Source of the DNA: Duganella sp. BJB476
Lineage (GTDB): Bacteria > Pseudomonadota > Gammaproteobacteria > Burkholderiales > Burkholderiaceae_D
Assembly (NCBI RefSeq): GCF_003416895.1
Contig: NZ_QVIO01000006.1
Coordinates: 248,001-312,000 of the forward strand
DNA length: 64,000 nt
Direction of reading: 5' to 3'
The translations under genes were made by a program, and so were the position numbers. The notes under the pieces are model-generated. The model had not been told where the DNA came from. It did no database searches and worked only from the letters and a program-made list of their open reading frames with translations. Every line of letters starts with the position of its first letter. The stretch's first letter is position 1. Below are positions 44,473 to 53,615 of the stretch, piece after piece.

Positions 44473-44663
44473 TCATAGTCATCTCTTTCTTGTAAAACCA
44501 GCACCGTTACATGTGTTGTGGTTGAAAAGACACTCCTCCACGCTGCGCAACTTTGAACGGGTGGAGGGCCGGCGATCTGACTATGCTTTCTCTGTATGCA
44601 ATGTTGTTGTTTGGCATTGCAGACAGGGAGATCTCTTACAAAAACATTATGGAGACTAAGCAA

Positions 44664-45890
44664 ATGACATTCACCACGAAATCCAGACTGATGCTTGCGG
44701 CAGTCATCACGCTCGCCTACAGCGCACCCGGCATGGCCGCATCGAGCTGCGAGCGTTACGCCTCGTATCCGGTGCTGGGCGAGACCTACACCGTTATCAC
44801 CAACTTCTGGAACGACAAGGCCAGCGGTTCCCAGTGCATCAACGTCAATCCCGACACCGGCGAATGGAGCCTGAGCAGCGCGCCGTCGTCGCCGGACAGC
44901 ACGCCGGCTTCCTATCCGGCCATCTACAAGGGCTGCCACTGGGGCTCGTGCACCAAGGACAGCGGCCTGCCGCTGCAGGCGAAGGCGCTGACCTACGCGC
45001 CGACCCGCTGGCGCATCGCGCCCGGCGCGGCCGGCAACTGGGACGTGGCCTACGACATCTGGTTCTCATCCGGCCCGACCGCGCCGGCCAGCGGCCAGCC
45101 GGACGGCGCCGAGATCATGATCTGGATTAACCACAACGGCCCGGCGCAACCGGCCGGCAGCAAGACCGGCAACGTCAACCTCAACGGCATGAACTGGGAC
45201 GTGTGGATCGACTGGAAAAATCCGGGTGGCTGGCCGGGCTGGAACATCGTTTCCTACGTCGCCACCTCGCCGGTGAACGAGGTCAACTTCGACCTGGTGC
45301 CGTTCTTCCGCGACTCGGTCGGGCGTAACGTGGTCAACAACAACTGGTACTTGCTGGACGTCGAGGCCGGCACCGAGATCTGGCGCAACGGCGCCGGCTT
45401 CACCAGCAGCGCCTTCGACGTGCAGTTCCACACCGACCCGGTCAAGGGCATCGACCCGAGCAAGTGGTACAGCGTGGTCAACAAGAACAGCGGCTCCTGC
45501 ATCGACGACGCCGAGTTCTCGACCAGCAACGGCGCCGTGGTCCATCAATGGGCTTGCGACAGCCGTGGCGCCGCCAACCAGCAGTGGAAGTTCACGCCCA
45601 CCGACAGCGGCAACTACCGCGTCAGCAGCCAGCAGGCGCCGGCGCTGGCGTGGGACGTGGCTGGCTGGGGCACGGCCAACGGCTCGCCGGTCCAGCTGTG
45701 GACCTACGGCGGCGGCAGCAACCAGCAATGGCAGGCGGTGGACCAGGGCGACGGCTATTACAAATTCGTCGGCCGCTCCAGCGGCAAGTGCCTGGACGTG
45801 CCGGCCGCCTCCACCGCCAACGGCGTGCAATTGCAGATCTGGGACTGCAACGGCACACCGGCCCAGTCGTTCAAGCTGATCGCCCAATAA
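44664..45890 (+). CDS. Secreted GH12 endoglucanase/xyloglucanase with C-terminal CBM13
   Basis: The 408-residue protein has a signal peptide (LMLAAVITLAYSAPGMAA). A GH12 domain (about residues 28-265) carries the nucleophile Glu150 (AEIMIWINHNG) and acid/base Glu238 (VEAGTEIWRNG). A ricin-type CBM13 (about 280-408) shows QxW-like repeats (AANQQWKF, SNQQWQAV). GH12 enzymes cut beta-1,4-glucan or xyloglucan with retention. ATG 44664 is favoured by GGAG 10 nt upstream; the in-frame ATG 44649 is possible. It is the first of three locus genes and is followed by a terminator. Confidence 0.92.
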   Translation: MTFTTKSRLMLAAVITLAYSAPGMAASSCERYASYPVLGETYTVITNFWNDKASGSQCINVNPDTGEWSLSSAPSSPDSTPASYPAIYKGCHWGSCTKDSGLPLQAKALTYAPTRWRIAPGAAGNWDVAYDIWFSSGPTAPASGQPDGAEIMIWINHNGPAQPAGSKTGNVNLNGMNWDVWIDWKNPGGWPGWNIVSYVATSPVNEVNFDLVPFFRDSVGRNVVNNNWYLLDVEAGTEIWRNGAGFTSSAFDVQFHTDPVKGIDPSKWYSVVNKNSGSCIDDAEFSTSNGAVVHQWACDSRGAANQQWKFTPTDSGNYRVSSQQAPALAWDVAGWGTANGSPVQLWTYGGGSNQQWQAVDQGDGYYKFVGRSSGKCLDVPAASTANGVQLQIWDCNGTPAQSFKLIAQ

Positions 45891-45930
45891 GGGCCAGCAA
45901 CAAGTTCATCGCTTCGCCCGCCGCGAAGTT

Positions 45931-45960
45931 GCCGGCCTCGATGCAGGGGCCGGCTTTTTT
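45931..45960 (+). terminator. Rho-independent terminator after the GH12 gene
   Basis: GCCGGCC (45931-45937) pairs with GGCCGGC (45948-45954), followed by six T residues (45955-45960). It ends 26 nt before the TonB receptor start, so the receptor probably has its own promoter or relies on read-through. Confidence 0.85.
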
Positions 45961-45986
45961 ACACCTATAAAAGCAGGAGACATATT

Positions 45987-48662
45987 TTGCACGCGATGAC
46001 CAAGAAAACATTAATGAGCCTGGCAATTGCCAGCGCCTTCAGCCTGACGGCGCAGCACGCCTTTGCCGCAGCGGAGGATGCAGCTGCCGCACCGAAAATC
46101 GTCGGCGCCGACGTCGACAAGGACGGCATCGCCGAGGTGAAGGTAACCGCCACCCGCTACGCCACCTCGCTGTTGAAAACCCCGCTGGCGGTCACCGCCT
46201 TCACCCAGGACAAGCTAACCCGCCAAGGCATCACCACGCTCAAGGGCATTTCCGGCGAGCTGCCCAATGTACAGATGAGCGAGGGTAACGATTCGGCGGT
46301 GCAGATCACCATTCGCGGCATCAGCGCCACCAACTTCACCGAGATCGGCGACCCGTCGGCCGGCCTGCACGTGGCGGGGCTGTACTCGCCGCGTCCGCAG
46401 GGCGCGCAGGCGCTGATGTTCGACCTCGAGCAGGTGGAAGTGCTGCGCGGCCCGCAAGGCACGCTGTTCGGCCGCAACTCCACCGCCGGCAGCATTAACA
46501 TCATTCCGGCCAAGCCGGAATTCGGCAGCACCTACGGCAGCAGCTCGTACGAGATGGGCAGCCTGCACATGAAGCAGCTCAACATGATCCAGAACATCGC
46601 CGTCAACGACTGGCTGGCCCTGCGCGCCACCTTCATGAAAGTGAAAAAGGACAGCCGCCTGAACCAGCTGCAGGACTTCACCGGCTACGCCGACCGGGGC
46701 TTCGGTACAGTGTTCCCGGCCGGGACGCCGCTGGTGGACCAGCGCTACAACACCAAGGTCGACGCCGCCCACGCCTACAACAACCAGGACGAATGGGCCG
46801 GCCGGCTGGCCGCGCGCATGAAGTTCGGGCGCGATGTCGAATGGCTGCTGACGGCGGAAAAATTCCAGAACAACGGCGCCGGCTACGTCAACGTGCGCGA
46901 TTGCGACCAGGCCGCCGGCACCCGCTACGCCTGCACGCGCGGCCAGTGGGATGTGCTGATCAACGTGCCGGGCCAGACCGACATGACGATCAACACCGTG
47001 CGCTCGCAAGCCACCTGGAACGTCAACGCCAACACCACGCTGGACTACGGCTTCGCCTGGGCCGACCAGCAGCGCAGCCAGGTGCACGACGACGACAACG
47101 GCTTCCATCCGCTGCCGTTCCAGGTCGAAGCCAGCCTGCCGCTGCCGTCGGGCGGCAACTGGGGCACCTGGCCGGTCAAGGACAGCGCCACCCGCACCCA
47201 TGATTCGCGCTACAAGTCCACCGTCAATGAGCTGCAGCTGAAGCAGACTTTCGGCGCGCTCAAATACGTCGCCGGCCTGTTCTGGATGCACGAGAAAAAC
47301 CAGATCGACTTCTCGCAGGAGACCCTGGTCTACGGCCCCTACGGCGCGCCGATCGCCCAGTACTACGCCCAGCCCGACCGCGAGATCGACGCCAAGGCCG
47401 CCTTCGCGCAGGCCGACTGGACCTTCGCGCCGACCTGGACCGGCACCGCCGGCGCCCGCTTCAGCCGCGACAGCAAATCCGACCAGGGCGGCCTGAACTA
47501 CGGCGGCGCCAGCTGGGGCGGCGGCTTCCCGAACGCCTACTACCTCGGCCTGATCAATCCCGGCGTGCCCGGCTCGCCCGGCTGGCGTCCGCACAACGGC
47601 AACGACCTGACCACGGCGATGGGCCCGAACAACGGCCCGCAAGCCTTGCTCGGCTTCGGCGATCCGACCCCGAACGACCACGCCGACAGCTGGCGCAAAC
47701 TCACCTGGCGCCTGGGCCTGAGCAAGCAGATCAACGCGCAGGAGATGGCCTACGGTTCGATCTCGACCGGCTACAAGTCCGGCGGCTTCGGCGACAAGCA
47801 CGACCTGTGCGGCGGCATGGTGTGCGTGAACGGGCCGACCCCCAACATCACGTACACGCCATATGGTCCGGAGACGGTCATCAACTTCGAGCTGGGCTAC
47901 AAGGCCAAGCTGTTGCAGAACCGTCTGGGCCTGTCGGTGGTGGCGTTCTTCCAGCGCTACAAGGACATGCAGATCACCGGCGACAACTTCTTCGCCCAGG
48001 TGATACCGAAGAGCCCATGCACCTCCGATCCGGCGTGCGACATCCAGCACGGCTGGCAGACCGTCAACGTGGCCAAGGTCAACATCCCCGGCCTGGAAAT
48101 CGAATGGGACTACAAGCCGTGGGCCGGCGCCAAGCTGGGCGGCTTCGCCAGCTACATCAAGCCGACCATCCACGACTACGATTCCTACAACGACGGCTAC
48201 CTGTGCAACGAGCGCATCGAGTTCAATTCGGTCTCGAAGTGCCCCGAGATGTACAGCGGACCGGAGGCGCGCCTGCGCGGCCGCCGCGCCCGCAACCTCG
48301 AAGGCAACACGCTGCCGAACGCGCCGAAATACACCTTCGGCCTGAACCTGTCACAGGACTTCAATCTCGACAGCGGCTACAAGCTGGTGGCCTGGGGCGG
48401 GATGCGCTACCAGAGCAAGATATACTTTGACCTGCTCAACTTCGACGACCCGCATATCGGGCTGTCGCAGAAGGGTTATGCCAAGGGCGACGTTTCACTC
48501 AAGCTGATCAGCCCGGACGACAGGTGGAACCTGGAAGGCTATGTGCGCAACGTCAGCGATACCTGGGCCAAAACCTGGGGCGGCTCGGCGACCGGCGGCC
48601 AGATGCAGGCCAGCTATATCGAACCGCGCACAGTCGGCGTGCGGCTTGGCATCAACTACTAA
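45987..48662 (+). CDS. TonB-dependent receptor (oligosaccharide uptake)
   Basis: The 891-residue outer-membrane receptor has a signal peptide (TLMSLAIASAFSLTAQHAFA), a TonB-box-like EVKVTATR, a plug (LKGISGELPNVQMSEGND, VEVLRGPQGTLFGRNSTAG) and a large barrel. The last strand is VGVRLGINY. TTG 45987 is the likely start: GGAG lies 7 nt before it, whereas the in-frame ATG 45996 is 16 nt away. It lies between GH12 and GH3 genes, so it should import beta-glucan or xyloglucan oligosaccharides. Confidence 0.9.
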   Translation: MHAMTKKTLMSLAIASAFSLTAQHAFAAAEDAAAAPKIVGADVDKDGIAEVKVTATRYATSLLKTPLAVTAFTQDKLTRQGITTLKGISGELPNVQMSEGNDSAVQITIRGISATNFTEIGDPSAGLHVAGLYSPRPQGAQALMFDLEQVEVLRGPQGTLFGRNSTAGSINIIPAKPEFGSTYGSSSYEMGSLHMKQLNMIQNIAVNDWLALRATFMKVKKDSRLNQLQDFTGYADRGFGTVFPAGTPLVDQRYNTKVDAAHAYNNQDEWAGRLAARMKFGRDVEWLLTAEKFQNNGAGYVNVRDCDQAAGTRYACTRGQWDVLINVPGQTDMTINTVRSQATWNVNANTTLDYGFAWADQQRSQVHDDDNGFHPLPFQVEASLPLPSGGNWGTWPVKDSATRTHDSRYKSTVNELQLKQTFGALKYVAGLFWMHEKNQIDFSQETLVYGPYGAPIAQYYAQPDREIDAKAAFAQADWTFAPTWTGTAGARFSRDSKSDQGGLNYGGASWGGGFPNAYYLGLINPGVPGSPGWRPHNGNDLTTAMGPNNGPQALLGFGDPTPNDHADSWRKLTWRLGLSKQINAQEMAYGSISTGYKSGGFGDKHDLCGGMVCVNGPTPNITYTPYGPETVINFELGYKAKLLQNRLGLSVVAFFQRYKDMQITGDNFFAQVIPKSPCTSDPACDIQHGWQTVNVAKVNIPGLEIEWDYKPWAGAKLGGFASYIKPTIHDYDSYNDGYLCNERIEFNSVSKCPEMYSGPEARLRGRRARNLEGNTLPNAPKYTFGLNLSQDFNLDSGYKLVAWGGMRYQSKIYFDLLNFDDPHIGLSQKGYAKGDVSLKLISPDDRWNLEGYVRNVSDTWAKTWGGSATGGQMQASYIEPRTVGVRLGINY

Positions 48663-48720
48663 GGCGGGACACCACGGCGTCGTTGGACGCCGTGGTTTGC
48701 ATCGACAATAAGGAGACACT

Positions 48721-50937
48721 TTGAAATCTGCCTTGAATCTTCGTTTGCTGGCGCTGGCGCTGGCGATTGCAGGCGCGCTGCCGGCCTACGCTGCCGACAC
48801 CGTTCCGACCAACCGTCCGTGGCTGGACGCCAAACTGGGCGCCGACCAGCGCGCGACGCTGGCGCTGCAAGCGATGACGCAGCAGGAAAAACTGGGCTGG
48901 GTGATGGGCTGGTTCGGCAACGACTTCGCCGACAAGAAACGCAATCCGGCCGCGCTGCCTTTATCTGCTGGCTATATCGCCGGCGTGCCGCGTCTCTGCC
49001 TGCCGGCGCTGTTCGAGACCGACGCCGGCCTGGGTGTCGCCAGCCAGGCCGGCAAGACGCCGCGTGAACGCACCTCGCTGCCGTCCGGCCTGGCCACCGC
49101 CGCCACCTGGGACCGCAAGCTGGCCTACAGCGGCGGCGCGATGATAGGCGCCGAGGCGCGCGCCTCCGGCTTCAACGTCATGCTGGCCGGCGGCGTGAAC
49201 CTGCTGCGCGAGCCGCGCAACGGCCGCAATTTCGAATACGCCGGTGAAGATCCGCTGCTGGCCAGCACCATGGTGGCGCAGCAGATCAAGGGCATCCAGT
49301 CCAATCACGTGATCGCGACGATGAAGCACTTCGCCGTCAACGACCAGGAGACCGGCCGCGTCATCCTCGACAGCCGTATCGACGATGCCAGCAACCGCAT
49401 GTCGGACCTGCTGGCGTTTCAGCTGGTGCTGGAGCAGGCCGATCCCGGCTCTGTGATGTGCGCCTACAACCGCCTGAACGGCGCTTACGCCTGCGAGAGC
49501 GATTACCTGCTCAACCAGGTACTGAAGCAGGACTGGGGTTTCAAGGGTTACGTCATGTCCGACTGGGGCGCGGTGCACAGCACCGTGGCTGCGGCCAACA
49601 ACGGCCTCGATCAGGAATCGGCCTGGGAGTTCGACAAGAGCGCCTACTTCGGCAACGCGCTGGAGGAGGCGGTCGCCAACGGCCACGTGCCGCAGGCGCG
49701 CCTGGACAATATGGTGTTCCGCATCCTGCGCACCATGTTTGACAAGGGCGTGGTCGATCATCCGGTGGCGGAGGGCGGCGCGATCGACTTCGCGGCGCAT
49801 GCGCTGGTCAGCCGCAGCGACGCCGAGGACGGCATGGTCCTGCTGAAGAATGCCGGCGGCGTGCTGCCGCTGAAGGCCGGCGCGAAGAAGATCGTCGTCA
49901 TCGGCGCGCATGCGGATGTGGGCGTGCTGGCCGGCGGCGGTTCATCGCTGGTGTATCCGGTTGGCGGCAGCGCCGTCACCGGCATCGCGCCGACCAGCTG
50001 GCCCGGTCCGGTGGTCTACCATCCGTCGTCGCCGCTGAAGGCGATCCAGGCGCGCGCCCCGGGCGCCAAGGTGGTTTATCTCGATGGCCTGGATGCCGCA
50101 GCCGCCGCCCGCGCAGCGGCGGATGCCGACGTGGTGCTGGTGTTCGCGCAGCAGTGGATAGGGGAGGCGCTCGATGCGGTGTCGCTGTCGCTGCCTGATA
50201 ATCAGGATGCGCTGATCGCGGCCGTCGCCAAGGCCAATCCGAAAACGGTGGTGGTGCTGGAGACTGGCGGTCCGGTGCTGATGCCTTGGCTGGAGCAGAG
50301 CGCCGCCGTACTGCAAGCATGGTACGCCGGCACCAGCGGCGGTGAGGCTATCGCCCGCGTGCTGTTTGGTGAAGTCAATCCGTCGGGCCGCCTGCCGGTG
50401 ACCTATCCGGCGTCGGCATCCCAGCTGCCACGGCCGGTGCTGGACGGCGATCCGAAGGACGAGAAAACCCGCTTTGCCGTCACCTATCACGAAGGCGCAG
50501 CGATCGGCTACAAGTGGTTCGACCTCAAGGGCCTGAAGCCTTTGTTCCCGTTCGGCCATGGCTTGTCGTACACGCAGTTCGCGTATTCCGGTCTGATGGC
50601 CAGCCAGAAGGACGGCAAACTGCAGTTGCGCTTCCAGGTGACCAACACCGGCGCGGTCAAAGGCAAGGACGTGCCGCAACTGTACGTGGCGCCGCAGGGC
50701 GTGAAGTGGGAAGCGCCGAAACGCCTGGCCGGCTGGGACAAAGTCGAACTGGCGCCTGGCGAAAGCAGGGAAGTCAGCGTGACGGTCGATCCGCGCCTGC
50801 TGGCGACCTACGACAGCCGCAGCAAGAGCTGGCGCGTGGCCAAGGGCAGCTACAAGGTGCTGCTGGCGCACAGCGCAGGCGATGCCGGCGCGGCCAGCAT
50901 CAACGTCGCACTGGAGGCGCGAACGTTCAAGCCGTAA
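48721..50937 (+). CDS. Periplasmic GH3 beta-glucosidase
   Basis: The 738-residue enzyme starts at TTG 48721 with AAGGAGA upstream. It has a signal peptide (LRLLALALAIAGALPAYA), a GH3 N-terminal barrel with nucleophile Asp281 (KGYVMSDWGAVHS), the GH3 C-terminal domain (VVVLETGGPVLMPWLEQSAA) and a fibronectin-III-like domain at the end (SYTQFAYSGLMASQKDGKLQ). It would release glucose from imported cello- or xylogluco-oligosaccharides. The gap to the TonB receptor is 58 nt; same transcript likely. Confidence 0.93.
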   Translation: MKSALNLRLLALALAIAGALPAYAADTVPTNRPWLDAKLGADQRATLALQAMTQQEKLGWVMGWFGNDFADKKRNPAALPLSAGYIAGVPRLCLPALFETDAGLGVASQAGKTPRERTSLPSGLATAATWDRKLAYSGGAMIGAEARASGFNVMLAGGVNLLREPRNGRNFEYAGEDPLLASTMVAQQIKGIQSNHVIATMKHFAVNDQETGRVILDSRIDDASNRMSDLLAFQLVLEQADPGSVMCAYNRLNGAYACESDYLLNQVLKQDWGFKGYVMSDWGAVHSTVAAANNGLDQESAWEFDKSAYFGNALEEAVANGHVPQARLDNMVFRILRTMFDKGVVDHPVAEGGAIDFAAHALVSRSDAEDGMVLLKNAGGVLPLKAGAKKIVVIGAHADVGVLAGGGSSLVYPVGGSAVTGIAPTSWPGPVVYHPSSPLKAIQARAPGAKVVYLDGLDAAAAARAAADADVVLVFAQQWIGEALDAVSLSLPDNQDALIAAVAKANPKTVVVLETGGPVLMPWLEQSAAVLQAWYAGTSGGEAIARVLFGEVNPSGRLPVTYPASASQLPRPVLDGDPKDEKTRFAVTYHEGAAIGYKWFDLKGLKPLFPFGHGLSYTQFAYSGLMASQKDGKLQLRFQVTNTGAVKGKDVPQLYVAPQGVKWEAPKRLAGWDKVELAPGESREVSVTVDPRLLATYDSRSKSWRVAKGSYKVLLAHSAGDAGAASINVALEARTFKP

Positions 50938-50939
50938 GG

Positions 50940-51308
50940 TTAGGCATTACGTGGCCGCAAGAAGTATGCAGCAGAAGCCACTGCGACGCCTGCAGCAACT
51001 GCCCCCAAGGTTGTTCTGACGGGGGCGTCGCCAAAAAACATTAGAAACGGTACAGCGAAACCCAACGCACAAGTAGCCAGCATCAATGCATACTTGTAAG
51101 GCCGTAAAATTAAGAACGTCGGAATGCCGATAAACAGCATACCCAAAAAGGAAGCCGGAGCCGCAAGCAAAAGCCCGAAAAAAACCCCCGAACCAAAGTC
51201 GGATGCCAAGCCCGCGCCAGAGCTTCCCAAGCCTGCAATCGTCAAGGCAGGTACGCTGGCAAAAGGAGCCAGGAATAGCGATTTCCAGGGAAAAGGTCGA
51301 ATTTGCAT
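50940..51308 (-). CDS. Small polytopic membrane protein, last gene of the CPBP operon
   Basis: The product is 122 residues with about four hydrophobic segments (SLFLAPFASVPALTIAGLG, SGVFFGLLLAAPASFLGMLF, YALMLATCALGFAVPFLMFF, AAGVAVASAAYFL). No family recognised. ATG 51308 lies 6 nt from the CPBP stop region; its ribosome site is weak, suggesting coupling. It converges with the GH3 gene (2 nt gap). Confidence 0.65.
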   Translation of the reverse strand: MQIRPFPWKSLFLAPFASVPALTIAGLGSSGAGLASDFGSGVFFGLLLAAPASFLGMLFIGIPTFLILRPYKYALMLATCALGFAVPFLMFFGDAPVRTTLGAVAAGVAVASAAYFLRPRNA

Positions 51309-51313
51309 GTCGT

Positions 51314-51910
51314 CTAACGTTGGCAGGACTGGGGCTGGAGCTTGCGTATCTCTCCTTTGATCACATACAAGCCAACAATGTCTACGGCGGCATGGGTGAT
51401 CATCGCGGCGACCAGTCCGACGTACATGGCGATCAGGCCGAAGCCCATGCTGCCAACGAAAATTGCGCAGGCCTGTATCAGCACGCGCTTGTTCAAACCG
51501 TTGAAGCGATAGGCTCGCGTGTGAGCAATCACAAAAATCGCCGACGCGAGCCAGACGCCTGTCAGCGGTTGGAGCGAGCCGCGAAACAGCAGTTCTTCCC
51601 CGAAGCCCGCCGCCAGCGAAATCCAGATCGGGTTCCTTCCGCTCAGATCCATGCGGCTGTAACTCTCCACGGTACTTTTCGTTGTTTTCGAGTTGGCTGC
51701 AAAGCGGTAGCCGATTTGTGTGCTGACCCAGTACGCGCAGCCTATCCCCAAGCCTGCGGCGACCTGGAAATGCAACGGCAGGCCGGCGAGCAGCGATGCG
51801 AGGTAGGGCGGCTGATGAAAACAAAAAATGATCAGTGCCGCCACGCCGGACAATAGCGCACAAGTGGTCAACTGCCGGCGCAATCCGATTTGCTTTATGG
51901 CCTGGCTCAT
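51314..51910 (-). CDS. CPBP-family intramembrane metalloprotease-like protein
   Basis: The 198-residue membrane protein has the CPBP/CAAX-protease motifs EExxxR (GFGEELLFRGSLQP), FVIAH and HAAVDIVG, spread over about six helices. Family members are intramembrane proteases or, in bacteria, immunity/bacteriocin-processing proteins. Its start overlaps the upstream stop (ATGA at 51910-51907), so it is coupled to the HExxH protein. Function inferred from motifs only. Confidence 0.85.
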   Translation of the reverse strand: MSQAIKQIGLRRQLTTCALLSGVAALIIFCFHQPPYLASLLAGLPLHFQVAAGLGIGCAYWVSTQIGYRFAANSKTTKSTVESYSRMDLSGRNPIWISLAAGFGEELLFRGSLQPLTGVWLASAIFVIAHTRAYRFNGLNKRVLIQACAIFVGSMGFGLIAMYVGLVAAMITHAAVDIVGLYVIKGEIRKLQPQSCQR

Positions 51911-53532
51911 TCGCGCAGCAACTGGGACAAGGTTTTGTCGATGTCGATGGCGTAGAACGCCGTGCGCATTTGATACGGCGTCTGGCAGGGCACTACCAGC
52001 TTGCCGCCGTCCTTCAGGCCGAACGCCACTTCATGCCGCGCCAGGCAGGCGTTGGTCATGGCCGGACCGGTGGCGGCGTCGCCGAATACCGGATGGCCTT
52101 CGATGCTGGTCGCGTAGCTGTCCTTGTGGATCGATTTGCAGACCGTCATGCCATCGAGGATGATGCCTTCCGGCGTCTCGGTGGTGCCGCTGCGGCCGGC
52201 GCAATCGTCGACCATCAGCTTGACCACGGCGCGCAGTACCATGCGGTCCCGCAAGGACTGGCTGGGTGGACGCGGCGTCGCCAGCGCGATCTTGGGCAGC
52301 ACCTCGTTCCACTGTTGTTCCATGGTCGCGGTGGAGGTCAGCAATGGCGGCAGCACCTGCGGCTTGCAGGCCGGCGTGTCACCGCATTCCAGCGCCTGCG
52401 CGAAGTCGGGCACCTGGCCCTGGCGCAGCTGATGATAGAAGCGGTCGAAGCGCGCCAGCGCGGTCCCAGGCCCCTGGCGCGCCGCCAGGCTGTAGACGTA
52501 GGCCGGCAAGCCGCACAGGTATTCGAGCCGTTGGCCGCCGATCTCGCGCGGCGTCAGCGCGCGCCAGCTTTTGCCTTCGGTGTAGAGGATGCATTCGGCC
52601 AGCGCCTTGTCCAGTTGCGCTGCCGCTTCCTGGCGCGTGAGCCAACCTTGCTGCACCGATGTCAGCCAGCGCAGGAACTCGCCGCCGCCTTCGTTGATCA
52701 GACGCGCATCGGGATAGACATCGACCGCGTCGCGCAGCTGGAAGCGGTGGCTGAATTCGTGAGATACCAGCACCGTCAACTTGGATTTTTCATCCGGCCC
52801 CTGTACCTGCGGCCAGTTGAACAAAGTCAGTCGCAGGATGTTGCTGGCGTCGCCGCCGACATTGGGGCCGCCAGGTTCGCTGGCGGCGATGGCGGCAATC
52901 ACCGGCCGGGTGAAGCGTGCCAGCGGCAGTTGCTTGCTCAGATAGGCGATCGTGCCATCGGCCACCTCGCGGATTTGGGCGACCGTCGCCGCCGACAGGC
53001 GCGGATCGAAATAGTCCAGCGAAGTCGAAGTTTGCGGCGCCAGCATCAGCATGGCGGGCGTGTCGCCTCCGGTGGCGGCGGGAGCGCTTGCCGAGTCGTG
53101 GTAGCGCTGGCCGTCCATGACGATGTCCGGCGCCAGGTAGCGGTAGCGCACCGGCCCGCAGCTGTCGGCCAGCGCGTAGTTGGAGCTGTGGACGTACATG
53201 CCGCCGGGCGCGGGGAAGGAGCCGGGGTAGCCGCTGATCTTCTGCATCGTCGCCGGCACGCGGAAGCGCGCGGTGCAGGCGCCGGCGCTTTTCAGCAGAT
53301 TGCCTTCCGGGGCGGCGCAATCGTTTTGCTTCTGCCATGCGGCGCGGATCTCCTGGCCGCCTCGTTCATCCTTGAGGAAGGCGAGGGCGGTGCAATGCTC
53401 CGGCAGCGCGAAGCTTACTTCCAGGGCGTCGGCGGAGATCAGTTTGATGTCGACGTTCACCGTTGCCGAGTGGGCGCTGAGCGGCAGCAATGCTGCGCCC
53501 AACAGGTGCAGCCAAACAGGCGATATCTTCAT
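51907..53532 (-). CDS. Exported protein with an HExxH zinc-peptidase motif
   Basis: The 541-residue protein has a signal peptide (LHLLGAALLPLSAHSA) and a gluzincin-like motif HEFSHRFQ (about residue 268) followed about 20 residues later by NEGGGEFLRW, where Glu could be the third zinc ligand. At least eight Cys suggest disulfides. No named family is recognised, though M1/M61-like layout is possible. It is the first gene of a coupled trio with the CPBP and membrane-protein genes. Confidence 0.75.
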   Translation of the reverse strand: MKISPVWLHLLGAALLPLSAHSATVNVDIKLISADALEVSFALPEHCTALAFLKDERGGQEIRAAWQKQNDCAAPEGNLLKSAGACTARFRVPATMQKISGYPGSFPAPGGMYVHSSNYALADSCGPVRYRYLAPDIVMDGQRYHDSASAPAATGGDTPAMLMLAPQTSTSLDYFDPRLSAATVAQIREVADGTIAYLSKQLPLARFTRPVIAAIAASEPGGPNVGGDASNILRLTLFNWPQVQGPDEKSKLTVLVSHEFSHRFQLRDAVDVYPDARLINEGGGEFLRWLTSVQQGWLTRQEAAAQLDKALAECILYTEGKSWRALTPREIGGQRLEYLCGLPAYVYSLAARQGPGTALARFDRFYHQLRQGQVPDFAQALECGDTPACKPQVLPPLLTSTATMEQQWNEVLPKIALATPRPPSQSLRDRMVLRAVVKLMVDDCAGRSGTTETPEGIILDGMTVCKSIHKDSYATSIEGHPVFGDAATGPAMTNACLARHEVAFGLKDGGKLVVPCQTPYQMRTAFYAIDIDKTLSQLLRE

Positions 53533-53615
53533 GGCGTATGAAAGCTGTGTATGGCCGCAAAAAATATCATAAATACAATCACGGTACAAGCGCTTGTCGG
53601 CGCCACCCGATCGAT

